Positions 1-6,963 of a stretch of 10,193 bases of DNA are shown here, one piece after another. The stretch comes from Salaquimonas sp041736675. Its GTDB lineage: Bacteria; Pseudomonadota; Alphaproteobacteria; Rhizobiales; Rhizobiaceae. Position 1 is the stretch's first letter, and each line of letters opens with the position of its first letter. A program made the translations under genes and the position numbers. Location: the NCBI GenBank assembly GCA_041736675.1, contig JBGSTD010000020.1:1-10193 (forward strand), read 5' to 3'. The notes beneath the pieces were generated by a model. It searched no databases, was not told the DNA's origin, and saw only the letters and a list, made by a program, of their open reading frames with translations.

Positions 1-712
1 GGCTGGCATGACCATCTCGACCGACTATAATATGATCATGCACTGTAATTCCCAACGGTGCCAATACGTCCATGATGGTTTTTGTCATTTCAATGTCTGC
101 ACGCGAAGGGGTCGGGTCACCGGAGGGGTGATTGTGGACCAGTATAATAGCAGTGCTGGCAAGTTCCAAGGCGCGCTTGGCAACTTCGCGCGGATAGACT
201 GGTGTGTGATCAACCGTGCCGGTCTGCTGAATTTCGTCCTTTATTAGTTGGTTCTTCTTGTCGAGAAACAGAATTCTGAATACTTCCTTTTCCTCATACG
301 CCATTGCCGCGCGGCAATATTCGATCACGCTTGACCAGGAGCCGAGCAGGGGGCGCTGGCGAATATTGGTGCTGGCAAGGCAAAGCGCGGCGGCATGAAT
401 GAGTTTCAGATCGGTCGATATGCTTTCACCCACACCCTTGGCATCCATCAATCTTGCCGCAGGCGCCGATAGCACAGCGCCGAGGGAGCCGAATTCGGCA
501 ATCAAGGATTTTGCCAGTGGTTTGGTGTCGCCCTGGCGTATCGACCGGAAAAGCAGCATCTCCAAGAGTTCGTACTCTGCAAAGGCATCCTTGCCCCGCT
601 CAATAAACTTTCTTCGGATGCGGTCACGATGACCAAAATAATGTGGTTTTTTGCTGATGGGTTTTGCGGGACGCTCATCAAGTCCCTGGAGTTTTGACAA
701 ATCTTCTTCCAC
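1..712 (-). CDS. radC: RadC family JAMM-domain protein, 3' end cut by window
   Basis: This minus-strand reading frame is open from 712 to the window edge, giving 237 residues; only about ten C-terminal residues should be missing. An N-terminal helix-hairpin-helix-like region (about residues 25-115, containing YELLEMLLF and AKGVG) is followed by a JAMM/MPN domain (about 118-237). The metal motif HNHPSGDPTPSRAD is intact, with H193, H195 and D206 in the HxHx10D pattern. The family is called RadC, but its DNA-repair role is not well supported, so the biochemical function is uncertain. I chose the GTG at 712 because GAGG lies 7 nt upstream; another in-frame GTG near 754 has no comparable ribosome site. 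The gene lies 60 bp downstream of map on the same strand and is probably co-transcribed with it. Confidence 0.93.
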   Translation of the reverse strand, partial: MEEDLSKLQGLDERPAKPISKKPHYFGHRDRIRRKFIERGKDAFAEYELLEMLLFRSIRQGDTKPLAKSLIAEFGSLGAVLSAPAARLMDAKGVGESISTDLKLIHAAALCLASTNIRQRPLLGSWSSVIEYCRAAMAYEEKEVFRILFLDKKNQLIKDEIQQTGTVDHTPVYPREVAKRALELASTAIILVHNHPSGDPTPSRADIEMTKTIMDVLAPLGITVHDHIIVGRDGHAS

Positions 713-772
713 GTCTGCCTCTAAAAAGTTGCACCGTGGGTTTGCAGCATACACTGCAAGTGGGTAACCCGG

Positions 773-1600
773 TTATGATTTGTATGGTGGCACAGTATGA
801 CCTGCGGGGGAAAGGGTAAAAATCTCGCAACCTGTCTCGGTTACACCAACAGAATGCTCAAACTGCGCTGATAAGGCACGATCGCGTGTGACAGCGGTCC
901 AGCCATCGTTCAGTATCTTCACCGCAGGTCGGCCAAGATTGATCATCGGTTCGATCGTGAAAATCATTCCTTGTCGAAGTTCAACGCCCTCGCCGCGCCG
1001 CCCGAAATGCAGAATATTTGGAGCGTCATGGAACAACAGTCCAACACCATGCCCACAAAAATCACGGACAACGGAACAGCGTTCGCCTTCTGCGTATTCC
1101 TGAATGGCGGCGCCAATATCACCGGTTGTTGCGCCTGGGCGCACTTCAGCAATGCCTCGCATCAAGGATTCATAAGTAACTTCGATCAGTCGTTCTGCAG
1201 CGCGTTTGATTGTTCCTACCGGGTACATGCGGCTTGAGTCGCCGTGCCAACCGTCAAGAACATAGGTGACATCGATATTGATAATATCGCCTTCACGCAA
1301 AGGCTTGTCGTTAGGGATGCCGTGGCAAACGACATGGTTGATGGATGTGCAGCAAGATTTTGTATAACCCCGATGATTGAGCGTTGCCGGTGCAGCGCGG
1401 TGGTCCATGCCAAATCTGAAAACGAAATCGTCAATTTCCTCAGTGGTAATTCCCGGCACTATCATTGCCGCGAGCGCATCAAGGCATTCTGCAGTCAAAC
1501 GGCAAGCCTTGCGCATTCCGGCAAAGCCTTCGGCGTCGTATAGTCTGATAGAGCCGGTATTTTTCACCGGTGCGGAGTTGGCATGAATATAGTTCTGCAT
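773..1600 (-). CDS. map: Methionine aminopeptidase, type I
   Basis: This cytosolic metalloprotease removes the initiator methionine from nascent proteins. At 275 aa it is slightly longer than the E. coli enzyme because of an N-terminal extension (residues 1-30, ending near GFAGMRKA), which I recall as typical of rhizobial MetAPs. All five metal ligands are present: D110, D121, H184, E217 and E248. Their spacing (11, 63, 33 and 31 residues) equals that of E. coli D97, D108, H171, E204 and E235. H93 matches the substrate-contacting H79. Signature stretches are NIDVTYVLDGWHGDSS, GHGVG, TIEPM and FEHSVGVTE. The ATG at 1600 has only a weak ribosome site, but conservation of the extension supports it. 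It heads the map-radC transcript. Confidence 0.97.
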   Translation of the reverse strand: MQNYIHANSAPVKNTGSIRLYDAEGFAGMRKACRLTAECLDALAAMIVPGITTEEIDDFVFRFGMDHRAAPATLNHRGYTKSCCTSINHVVCHGIPNDKPLREGDIINIDVTYVLDGWHGDSSRMYPVGTIKRAAERLIEVTYESLMRGIAEVRPGATTGDIGAAIQEYAEGERCSVVRDFCGHGVGLLFHDAPNILHFGRRGEGVELRQGMIFTIEPMINLGRPAVKILNDGWTAVTRDRALSAQFEHSVGVTETGCEIFTLSPAGHTVPPYKS

Positions 1601-1634
1601 GTCCGGTATATGACGCTTTGAGCTGGTTTCTGCA

Positions 1635-1663
1635 ATATTAAAATGCTTTTGATGCGATCAAAA
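1635..1663 (-). promoter_or_regulatory. Candidate map promoter overlapped by a palindrome
   Basis: Reading the minus strand, a TAATAT -10-like hexamer (1640-1635) lies 17 nt from a weak TTTTGA -35-like hexamer (1663-1658). The -35 sits inside a perfect inverted repeat, TTTTGAT-GCG-ATCAAAA (1647-1663, 7-bp arms). The layout fits an operator overlapping the promoter of map-radC, or the divergent promoter for the gene at 1862. The elements are read directly; the function is inference. The rest of the 1601-1861 gap holds no convincing gene. Confidence 0.35.
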
Positions 1664-1861
1664 CCTGACCAAACCTTGACTAAAACCCAATTGGAACGCT
1701 GATCGACCGGCATTTGAGAGAGGTGGGTACTATTTCATTGGGAAAACAAGTCCTTGTCACCAAAGGTGCATGGAATAATGGCTTGGCGGGGTTGTTGGAC
1801 GCGGCTCTATTCACTAAAGAAGTTGAATAGTCTGCCTTTTTGCAATTCGGGACACTCAGCA

Positions 1862-2236
1862 ATGTCGAGATCGGGAAAGATGATTTTTCTTCTTGCCTTA
1901 GTTAGCCTTTTTGCCAGATGGGTATTTCGGGACGTCATCAGCCGTTTCCTTTTTCATCCTGAAGGCCTGTCTGTTGCTGCCGGCGAGATTTGCCTTATCA
2001 ATCAAACGCAGGATGTGATCGTTGCAGATATTGCTGTCAAAGGTGGATCAAGAATGGTGGCCTTGCTTGCTGCCGGGGAAGCGAGTTGCGCGCAATCTCC
2101 TGGCGCATCCATGAAGGGTACAATCAAAGTGAGTGCATCGGAAGGTCAATCGCCATTTTGCGAGACCTTGGCTGAAACCGGAATCCTCGTCAAGTTGACC
2201 GTCTTTGCTGCTCCCGATCATTGTGTGTGGTCCTGA
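1862..2236 (+). CDS. Small membrane-anchored or exported protein of unknown function
   Basis: I do not recognise a family. The 124-aa product starts with a basic tip and a hydrophobic stretch (about residues 7-22, MIFLLALVSLFARWVF), either a Sec signal or an N-terminal anchor, so the remainder should be periplasmic. It has four cysteines (C44, C76, C100, C121), a number that would allow two disulfides. The ATG at 1862 has GGGAC 9 nt upstream; an in-frame ATG at 1880 is an alternative that would start directly at the hydrophobic segment. The stop at 2234-2236 is followed after 2 nt by the ATG of the MMPL exporter, so the two are very likely translationally coupled. The context suggests an envelope accessory protein of the exporter. 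The reading frame stays open upstream to 1754, but that part reads like non-coding sequence. Confidence 0.6.
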   Translation: MSRSGKMIFLLALVSLFARWVFRDVISRFLFHPEGLSVAAGEICLINQTQDVIVADIAVKGGSRMVALLAAGEASCAQSPGASMKGTIKVSASEGQSPFCETLAETGILVKLTVFAAPDHCVWS

Positions 2237-2238
2237 CC

Positions 2239-4512
2239 ATGTGGAAAATGGGGTTTGGACTTGAAAAAATTGGACTGGCTGCGCAAAAAAGACCGGTCGC
2301 GTTCACCGTTATTTTGTTGGCGCTGACTTTTTTATCGCTTTTTCATATTCGAAGTATCAATTTTGACGGCAGCATCCTTTCTGTACTGCCCGATCAATCA
2401 AAGGCTTTTCAGGATTATTCCAAACTCAAAACGAACTACCGCAATTTCTCACGCGATGTGACGATCCTCATCGAGTCTGATCGGCTTGATACTGTATCGG
2501 GTTTGGAGGACCTGCGGACATTGCAACTCGAAGTCTCGCTTGCTGAAGGCGTTTCGAAAGCGGTTTCAATATTTTCAACGCCTTCCTTTGACCCAATAAC
2601 CGGTGAGTTAAAAGACTGGTTTCCGGAGGATTTTACTACTGACGAGGAAATGAATGGTCTGATCAGGAGCTTGATTGTAAAATATCCTCAAGCAGCCAGT
2701 CTGTTTAATGTCGAGCGGAAGGTAGCCGTTATAATCGCTTCCCTTGATGTCAGCGTTCAGGAGGATGACGGGGCGAGTTTTGCAGCCTACAAAGGTCTGC
2801 GGGAAGTGGCGGAAGAAGCGGCGCCCAAGGATTTCAAATTATCTTTTACCGGGCTTACTCCAGTTGGAGCATCAATCCTTTCCTCTTTGATTTCGGATCA
2901 GTCCCGGTTGACTGTGGTGGGGCTGCTTCTGGGTATAACAATCGCGTTTGCAATCTTCAGAAGTTTTATGGCTGCCATATTGTGCGCAATTCCGCCTGCT
3001 TTGACCGCATTGTGGTCCTTTGGGTTGTTTGCTTTTTTCGAAGTCCCGATCAATTACCTCACAACGGTTTTGCCCACACTTGCGCTGATTCTCGCTTTTG
3101 CCGATGGGATTTTTCTGTATTTTCGCTGGCAGACTTTAAGTGCCGAAAAGATTGATCTTGATGCAAACCTGACGGAGGCGATCATAAAGGTCGGTCCAGC
3201 CTCATCATTGACTTCTCTTACGACAGCTATAGCATTTTTGTCCTTTGCCTACGCTGACAGCAGCGCGCTCAAGGAGTTTGCCTATTTGGGGGCCGGGGTC
3301 GTCGGATTGGCTTTTATTGCGGTCATCGTTGGATTGCCCATCGCAACCCACTGGGCTATCCGGCTCAACCTGATCAAGCCAGGAACACGAAAGAAACCCA
3401 TGTTTCAAGGTGTGGGCAAGATCGTCCGCAAGATCGCGCTTAAACGACCACTTCGTATTTCGCTGCTTGGTCTTGTCCTGGTGATTGTTTTCGGAGTTGT
3501 TCAGGAGCGTGTGGTCGCGGAATACAAGCTGCTGCAATACCTGCCGACTGACAGCGATATTCTGTATGGTGAAAAACTTGCCAATGAGGTTATTGGAGGG
3601 CGCTCGCTGGTATTGCTTTCCATTCCGTTTGTCGAAAAGGGCGGATTTGCCAGTGATGGCAACATTGAGCGGCTCAAACAAGTTGAAGCGGTGGTTACCG
3701 GGATTTACGGGAAAACCGGTGTTTTTTCTGCCAACAATATTCTGGACACGCTTGAAACCGGCCAGGCCAGAAAGCGTTTGACTGACCTTGCCGATGAAGC
3801 AAGTGACGAGGAAAAGTCCGATTTCCTTGCGAAAGGCGGCAAGGGCACACTTATCAGCGTCCGTCTTGGGTCTGATCTGAGTATTGTCGATCTGCAAAAA
3901 CAATTGGGCGAGATAAAAGCCGGACTTGATCAACTGCCATTTGGCAATGATGTGATTGTATCGGGATTTCCTGTCCTGATGGCTATTGAATTTACGAGAT
4001 TGATTGATCAATTGCGAACAAGCCTGCTTTTGGCAATCGCGCTTGGTATTGTTTTCATCGGAATTGCAACTCGTTCACCAATGATTACCCTGGCTGCAGT
4101 TACCCCAAATCTGCTGCCGATCTTTTTCGTTCTGGTGTTGTTATATCTGATTGGTGGAACAATAAATCTGTCCGAAGTTGTTGCGCTGACGGTAGCCTTT
4201 GGCATAGCTGTCGACAATGCCGTGCATCTTGTAAACGTCTATGATGAGGAAAAGCGCAGGGGAAAGATTACCATTCACGCTCTTTCATCTGCAATTGAAG
4301 AAGTTGCTCCGGCGTTGACGGCCGGTACAGTTATCATATGCGTGAGTTCGCTTGTTACCCAGATCAGCAATCTGCCTGTGGTGCCGACATTGGGGCAGTT
4401 GATGATTGCGACGTTGATTGTGGCGCTAGTTGCGAATTTATTTGTGTTGCCCGCCAACATTTTGACATTTGAGACACTTATGGACAAACTGCGATTTAAT
4501 CGCAGAAAATAA
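2239..4512 (+). CDS. RND superfamily (MMPL-type) transporter, 12 TM
   Basis: The 757-aa inner-membrane protein has the duplicated RND layout. TM1 is about residues 20-38, followed by a soluble periplasmic domain (about 40-220) and TM2-6. TM7 is near 405-420, followed by a second soluble domain (about 425-590) and TM8-12 up to about residue 745. Each half has the acidic residue expected for proton coupling: D289 in FADGIFLYF (TM4) and D659 in GIAVDNAVHLVNVY (TM10). It resembles MMPL/COG1033 exporters, which move lipids or other hydrophobic cargo. It is shorter than HpnN-type hopanoid transporters as I remember them, and its substrate cannot be read from the sequence. The ATG at 2239 lies 2 nt after the upstream stop; ATG 2248 and TTG 2221 are alternatives. 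The secreted-protein gene follows 24 bp downstream. Confidence 0.93.
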   Translation: MWKMGFGLEKIGLAAQKRPVAFTVILLALTFLSLFHIRSINFDGSILSVLPDQSKAFQDYSKLKTNYRNFSRDVTILIESDRLDTVSGLEDLRTLQLEVSLAEGVSKAVSIFSTPSFDPITGELKDWFPEDFTTDEEMNGLIRSLIVKYPQAASLFNVERKVAVIIASLDVSVQEDDGASFAAYKGLREVAEEAAPKDFKLSFTGLTPVGASILSSLISDQSRLTVVGLLLGITIAFAIFRSFMAAILCAIPPALTALWSFGLFAFFEVPINYLTTVLPTLALILAFADGIFLYFRWQTLSAEKIDLDANLTEAIIKVGPASSLTSLTTAIAFLSFAYADSSALKEFAYLGAGVVGLAFIAVIVGLPIATHWAIRLNLIKPGTRKKPMFQGVGKIVRKIALKRPLRISLLGLVLVIVFGVVQERVVAEYKLLQYLPTDSDILYGEKLANEVIGGRSLVLLSIPFVEKGGFASDGNIERLKQVEAVVTGIYGKTGVFSANNILDTLETGQARKRLTDLADEASDEEKSDFLAKGGKGTLISVRLGSDLSIVDLQKQLGEIKAGLDQLPFGNDVIVSGFPVLMAIEFTRLIDQLRTSLLLAIALGIVFIGIATRSPMITLAAVTPNLLPIFFVLVLLYLIGGTINLSEVVALTVAFGIAVDNAVHLVNVYDEEKRRGKITIHALSSAIEEVAPALTAGTVIICVSSLVTQISNLPVVPTLGQLMIATLIVALVANLFVLPANILTFETLMDKLRFNRRK

Positions 4513-4536
4513 TACCGTGGCTTTTGGAGAAGTTTT

Positions 4537-5052
4537 TTGAAAATAATAACCGGTGTGTTTGTATGTATCGTTACTACTTTTCTGCCTTCGCTTGTTCTTG
4601 CGGAAACGGCCAGCGAATTTCTCCGGAGCATGGAAGGGAATTATTCAGGAAGAGGGAATGCAGTTCTGATCGGTGACGATACGGCCAAGATAGCCTGCAA
4701 GATCCAGAATTCCTATGATGCCGCCGCTTTCAAGCTTGTCGTTACTGGAGAGTGTGCGAGCACCAAGGGCAAGGGAAAGGTCAATGGCGGAATTATCGCC
4801 TTGAACAATGCAGTGCAGGGGACCTTTGTTGCGCCAAGAAAGGGCATGGAAATTACCCAGAGCTTTGGCAGCTTCAAGGACGGCAAGATGCAACTCTCGA
4901 CGTCCATGGTGGATAGCGAAGCAGGTAAGCTTGTTAAGGTGCGCCAAGTCATTTCGCGAACCGATGGTGGATTTGAAGCCGAGTTCTTCACCTTCGACAA
5001 TGGTACAAAAGCGTACGAACCTTCCGGGATGATCAAGCTGAAAAAGCTTTGA
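4537..5052 (+). CDS. Secreted protein of unknown function, third gene of the MMPL unit
   Basis: The 171-aa product has a Sec signal peptide (basic start, hydrophobic core to about residue 20, cleavage likely after VLA at 22, before ETASEF). The mature part looks beta-rich, with a GNYSGRG motif near 35-41 and one cysteine pair (C54, C73) that could form a disulfide. I cannot assign a family; a lipocalin-like or small beta-barrel fold is a guess. The start is a TTG at 4537, supported by GGAGAAG at 4526-4532 and by the signal peptide beginning right there; no ATG or GTG fits. It starts 24 bp after the exporter stop, so the same transcript and a role with the exporter are likely, for example as a periplasmic cargo carrier or sensor. 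It ends 12 bp from the convergent nitroreductase gene. Confidence 0.8.
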   Translation: MKIITGVFVCIVTTFLPSLVLAETASEFLRSMEGNYSGRGNAVLIGDDTAKIACKIQNSYDAAAFKLVVTGECASTKGKGKVNGGIIALNNAVQGTFVAPRKGMEITQSFGSFKDGKMQLSTSMVDSEAGKLVKVRQVISRTDGGFEAEFFTFDNGTKAYEPSGMIKLKKL

Positions 5053-5064
5053 TTGAAACTATAG

Positions 5065-5739
5065 TTAGTCGATGATCTTCAACCACTGTTCCGGCGCAAG
5101 GCGTTTTGTTTTGAGCCGATTGACCGGGTGATTCAAATCGGCATGGCCAATGGCGATGCCGCAAAAAAGCATGTACTCATCCGGCATTTCACAAAATGAC
5201 GCGACTGTTTTGGGGAAACGTGACCAACACTCCTGGGCGCAGGACTGTATGCCTGCTTCTTCCAGCAAAAGCATGAAGGTTTGCAAAAACATTCCGGTAT
5301 CCGACCATTGGGGCGGCCCCATTATCTTGTCCATGAAACAAAAAATTGCCGCTGGCGCATCAAAAAACTGATAATTCCGCGCAAACCAATCGAGACGTCC
5401 GGCCTTGTCTTCGCGTTCAATACCCAAAAGGCTGTACATTTCCTCACCCACTTCAAAACGCGCGGTCCTGTAGGGCTCAATCAGTTTGTCCGGGTATACA
5501 TTGTACTGTGGTGCTTCACCGCCCGGAAACGCTTCGCCGTTCATTCGGGACTTCATCACCGACTTGAACCTGATCATGGCCTCACCGTTTAAAATCGAAA
5601 TTTTCCAGGGCTGGACATTACCCCCCGAAGGCGCACGCGCAGCTTTCGTCAAAATTTTGGTCAAATCCTCCGTACTGACTGGTTGAGTTGTAAATGCCCT
5701 CACGGATTTGCGTTCTTCCACGGCTTGGCTGACCTGCAT
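5065..5739 (-). CDS. Nitroreductase-family FMN oxidoreductase
   Basis: The 224-aa protein is of normal length for the nitroreductase superfamily: cytosolic homodimers that use NAD(P)H and FMN to reduce nitroaromatics, quinones or related compounds. FMN-phosphate contacts are expected from RKSVRAF (R10, S12, R14) and from AARAPSGGNVQPW (33-45). The C-terminal GIAIGHADLNHPVNRLKTKR (194-213) is the usual family end. The physiological substrate cannot be assigned. The ATG at 5739 is preceded by a good GGGGAG ribosome site 5 nt upstream. The gene stands alone and converges on the MMPL unit with no obvious terminator in the 12-bp gap. Overlapping palindromes upstream of the start suggest control by a dimeric repressor. 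Confidence 0.92.
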   Translation of the reverse strand: MQVSQAVEERKSVRAFTTQPVSTEDLTKILTKAARAPSGGNVQPWKISILNGEAMIRFKSVMKSRMNGEAFPGGEAPQYNVYPDKLIEPYRTARFEVGEEMYSLLGIEREDKAGRLDWFARNYQFFDAPAAIFCFMDKIMGPPQWSDTGMFLQTFMLLLEEAGIQSCAQECWSRFPKTVASFCEMPDEYMLFCGIAIGHADLNHPVNRLKTKRLAPEQWLKIID

Positions 5740-5756
5740 TTGTGCTCCCCAATTTC

Positions 5757-5778
5757 TTACAATGTAAACTGCAGTTTA
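5757..5778. promoter_or_regulatory. Overlapping palindromes upstream of the nitroreductase, candidate operator
   Basis: Two perfect palindromes overlap: TTACA-A-TGTAA (5757-5767) and TAAACTGCAGTTTA (5765-5778). They lie 18 to 39 bp upstream of the nitroreductase ATG, where a repressor could block transcription. TetR- and MarR-family regulators often control such genes through sites of this size, but no regulator gene is present here. No convincing -35/-10 pair was identified around them. Confidence 0.45.
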
Positions 5779-5822
5779 TCGTTCCTTGCGATAGAAGCCT
5801 AAGGTTTTTTCGAGCAAAAACC

Positions 5823-5860
5823 AACTTATACTTGAAGTGAGCATAAGTTAGAGATATATT
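5823..5860 (+). promoter_or_regulatory. Promoter of the Tat-signal gene cluster with an inverted repeat over the -35
   Basis: A TTGAAG -35 (5832-5837) and a TATATT -10 (5855-5860) are separated by the ideal 17 bp, 63 bp upstream of the first Tat gene. An inverted repeat, AACTTAT (5823-5829) and ATAAGTT (5843-5849), straddles the -35, so a dimeric regulator could bind there. The promoter hexamers are a good sigma-70 match; regulation is inference. Confidence 0.55.
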
Positions 5861-5922
5861 GGAAATCGCGATTGAGTTTGATCGCATGGCAACATCACTG
5901 CCTACCTCGAAAGGATTGCAAC

Positions 5923-6312
5923 ATGACTGCATCAAACACCCGGAAAGGGATAAACAGACGTTCTGTGCTGGCAGGAAGTGCCGGACTGGGACTTGTTTCC
6001 ATTTTACCAACAGGCTTTATGGCATCAACGGCGTTGGCATCTGGTAAAATTTCAGCACGGGGAAAAGTTCGTACTTGCGAGACCAATCTCTCCAAATACC
6101 TTTGTGAAACTGTGCATCCCAAGATCGCCGCTCAGCTTGACGAAATCATTCTCGACCCTGCCGTTGATGGCGAACGCACCGCCCTGGCGCTTATGGAAGC
6201 GCGTTGCCCCGGTTGCAACGGGCGTGTTCATCCGGCAATGAGCCGAATTTCCGCGGTCGTACCGAAATGGAATTTGACTTCTTCAGGCAATTTGAAAGGG
6301 GCGATGGCATGA
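5923..6312 (+). CDS. Tat-exported small Cys/His protein, paralogue 1
   Basis: I recognise no named family. The 129-aa product begins with a twin-arginine signal (NRRSVL, R12-R13) and a hydrophobic stretch to about residue 36; ALA at 37-39 is the likely cleavage site. The mature part holds C52, then C61-x3-H65, DPA at 78-80, LAL at 88-90, and RCPGC (C95, C98) with H103-P104. The Tat route exports folded, often cofactor-bound proteins, so the Cys/His set suggests a metal site; this is inference. The ATG at 5923 follows AAAGGA at 5909-5914. Its stop overlaps the next gene's start (ATGA, 6309-6312). The next product has the same Cys/His set at the same residue numbers, which confirms that this frame is coding and under selection. 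Confidence 0.82.
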   Translation: MTASNTRKGINRRSVLAGSAGLGLVSILPTGFMASTALASGKISARGKVRTCETNLSKYLCETVHPKIAAQLDEIILDPAVDGERTALALMEARCPGCNGRVHPAMSRISAVVPKWNLTSSGNLKGAMA

Positions 6313-6662
6313 ACAATCTAAAAGCCGGAGTTTCCAGACGGCAGTTTGTCGGCGGTTCATCGGCAATAGCTGCAAGTGCCGCGTTGTCGGGCCTGTTTGC
6401 AGCGCCATCTATGGCAAAAGCAGCAATTTCCGGTCCGTTTTCTGGAGCCGGGATCAGCAAGCAGACCTATCCGTTATTTGTCTACCACTGTAAGCTTGTA
6501 CACAAAGCGATGGGTGACAAGCTTACTCGCATTGTGACTGACCCTGCGATATCAGAATTTGACACAAATCTGGCGCTGCGAACAACCCGTTGTCCTTGTT
6601 GCGATACACAGATTCATCCCGGATTTTCGGTTGGTGCGGGAAAGGTGGCAGTATATGTCTGA
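6309..6662 (+). CDS. Tat-exported small Cys/His protein, paralogue 2
   Basis: The 117-aa product has a twin-arginine signal (SRRQFV, R10-R11), a hydrophobic core to about residue 32, and a likely cleavage near SMAKA (34-38). C61, H65, C95, C98 and H103 fall at exactly the same residue numbers as in the preceding protein, as do DPA (78-80) and LAL (88-90). By hand alignment 19 of 47 residues between 61 and 107 are identical. It has an extra cysteine inside the pair (CPCC, C97) and lacks the first protein's C52. The ATG at 6309 overlaps the upstream stop and has AAAGGGG 7 nt before it. The two proteins probably arose by tandem duplication and may work as a pair; the function is unknown. Confidence 0.82.
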   Translation: MNNLKAGVSRRQFVGGSSAIAASAALSGLFAAPSMAKAAISGPFSGAGISKQTYPLFVYHCKLVHKAMGDKLTRIVTDPAISEFDTNLALRTTRCPCCDTQIHPGFSVGAGKVAVYV

Positions 6663-6879
6663 ACTTTTGTCGCGTAGAAAGTTGATCGGCCTTGCAGGAT
6701 TGGCAGGGGTAGTGACATCGTTCAGCCTTGTTCAAAGACAATCGAAGTTTTTGCTACCGAAGTTTCTCCAGGGTGCGAAACGAAAGGATGTATTATACGC
6801 TCACGGCAAAACGCGTGTTTATGTGTTCAGCAGCGACCGGCGGGCAGAGCTACCCGGATTTGATATAATTCCAGGTTGA
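6655..6879 (+). CDS. Third Tat-signal microprotein of the cluster
   Basis: The 74-aa product starts with SRRKLI (R7-R8) and a hydrophobic run to about residue 26 (IGLAGLAGVVTSFSLV), a third twin-arginine-like signal in a row. No clear AxA cleavage site follows, so it may stay anchored to the membrane. It has no cysteine and does not share the metal-like motif of the two upstream proteins. The tail is basic, then contains GKTRVYVF; the second protein ends in a similar GKVAVYV, which may be chance. The ATG at 6655 lies 8 nt inside the previous gene and follows GGTGG at 6644-6648, indicating coupled translation. It could be a membrane partner for the first two. No family was recognised. Confidence 0.7.
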   Translation: MSELLSRRKLIGLAGLAGVVTSFSLVQRQSKFLLPKFLQGAKRKDVLYAHGKTRVYVFSSDRRAELPGFDIIPG

Positions 6880-6902
6880 ATATGCCTACCCCTGAAAAAA
6901 TC

Positions 6903-6928
6903 AAAGCCCGGTCGATGCCGGGCTTTTT
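6903..6928. terminator. Bidirectional rho-independent terminator
   Basis: A 9-bp perfect stem, AAAGCCCGG / CCGGGCTTT, with a 6-nt loop is followed by T's on the plus strand (6924-6928). On the minus strand it is followed by a T-rich run (GATTTTTTC, from 6902 leftwards). It sits 23 bp after the last Tat gene and 35 bp after the DUF3563 gene on the other strand, so it can stop both convergent transcripts. Confidence 0.88.
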
Positions 6929-6963
6929 CATTCAGGCTGTCGAGGCCCTATGTTCTGCTTTGC

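Noticed and set aside
1723..1830. Short plus-strand frame of 35 codons beginning at a GTG and reading GKQVLVTKGAWNNGLAG in its middle
   Set aside because: Codon use looks plausible, but there is no ATG, no properly spaced ribosome site and no family I recognise. It could be a gene remnant; not enough to call.
3205..4011. 268-codon open frame antisense to the MMPL exporter
   Set aside because: The sense frame is a convincing RND protein with both proton-relay motifs; the antisense product has no domain or ribosome site.
5053..5064. Terminator in the 12-bp gap between the convergent secreted-protein and nitroreductase genes
   Set aside because: No stem-loop with a T tract is present there on either strand.
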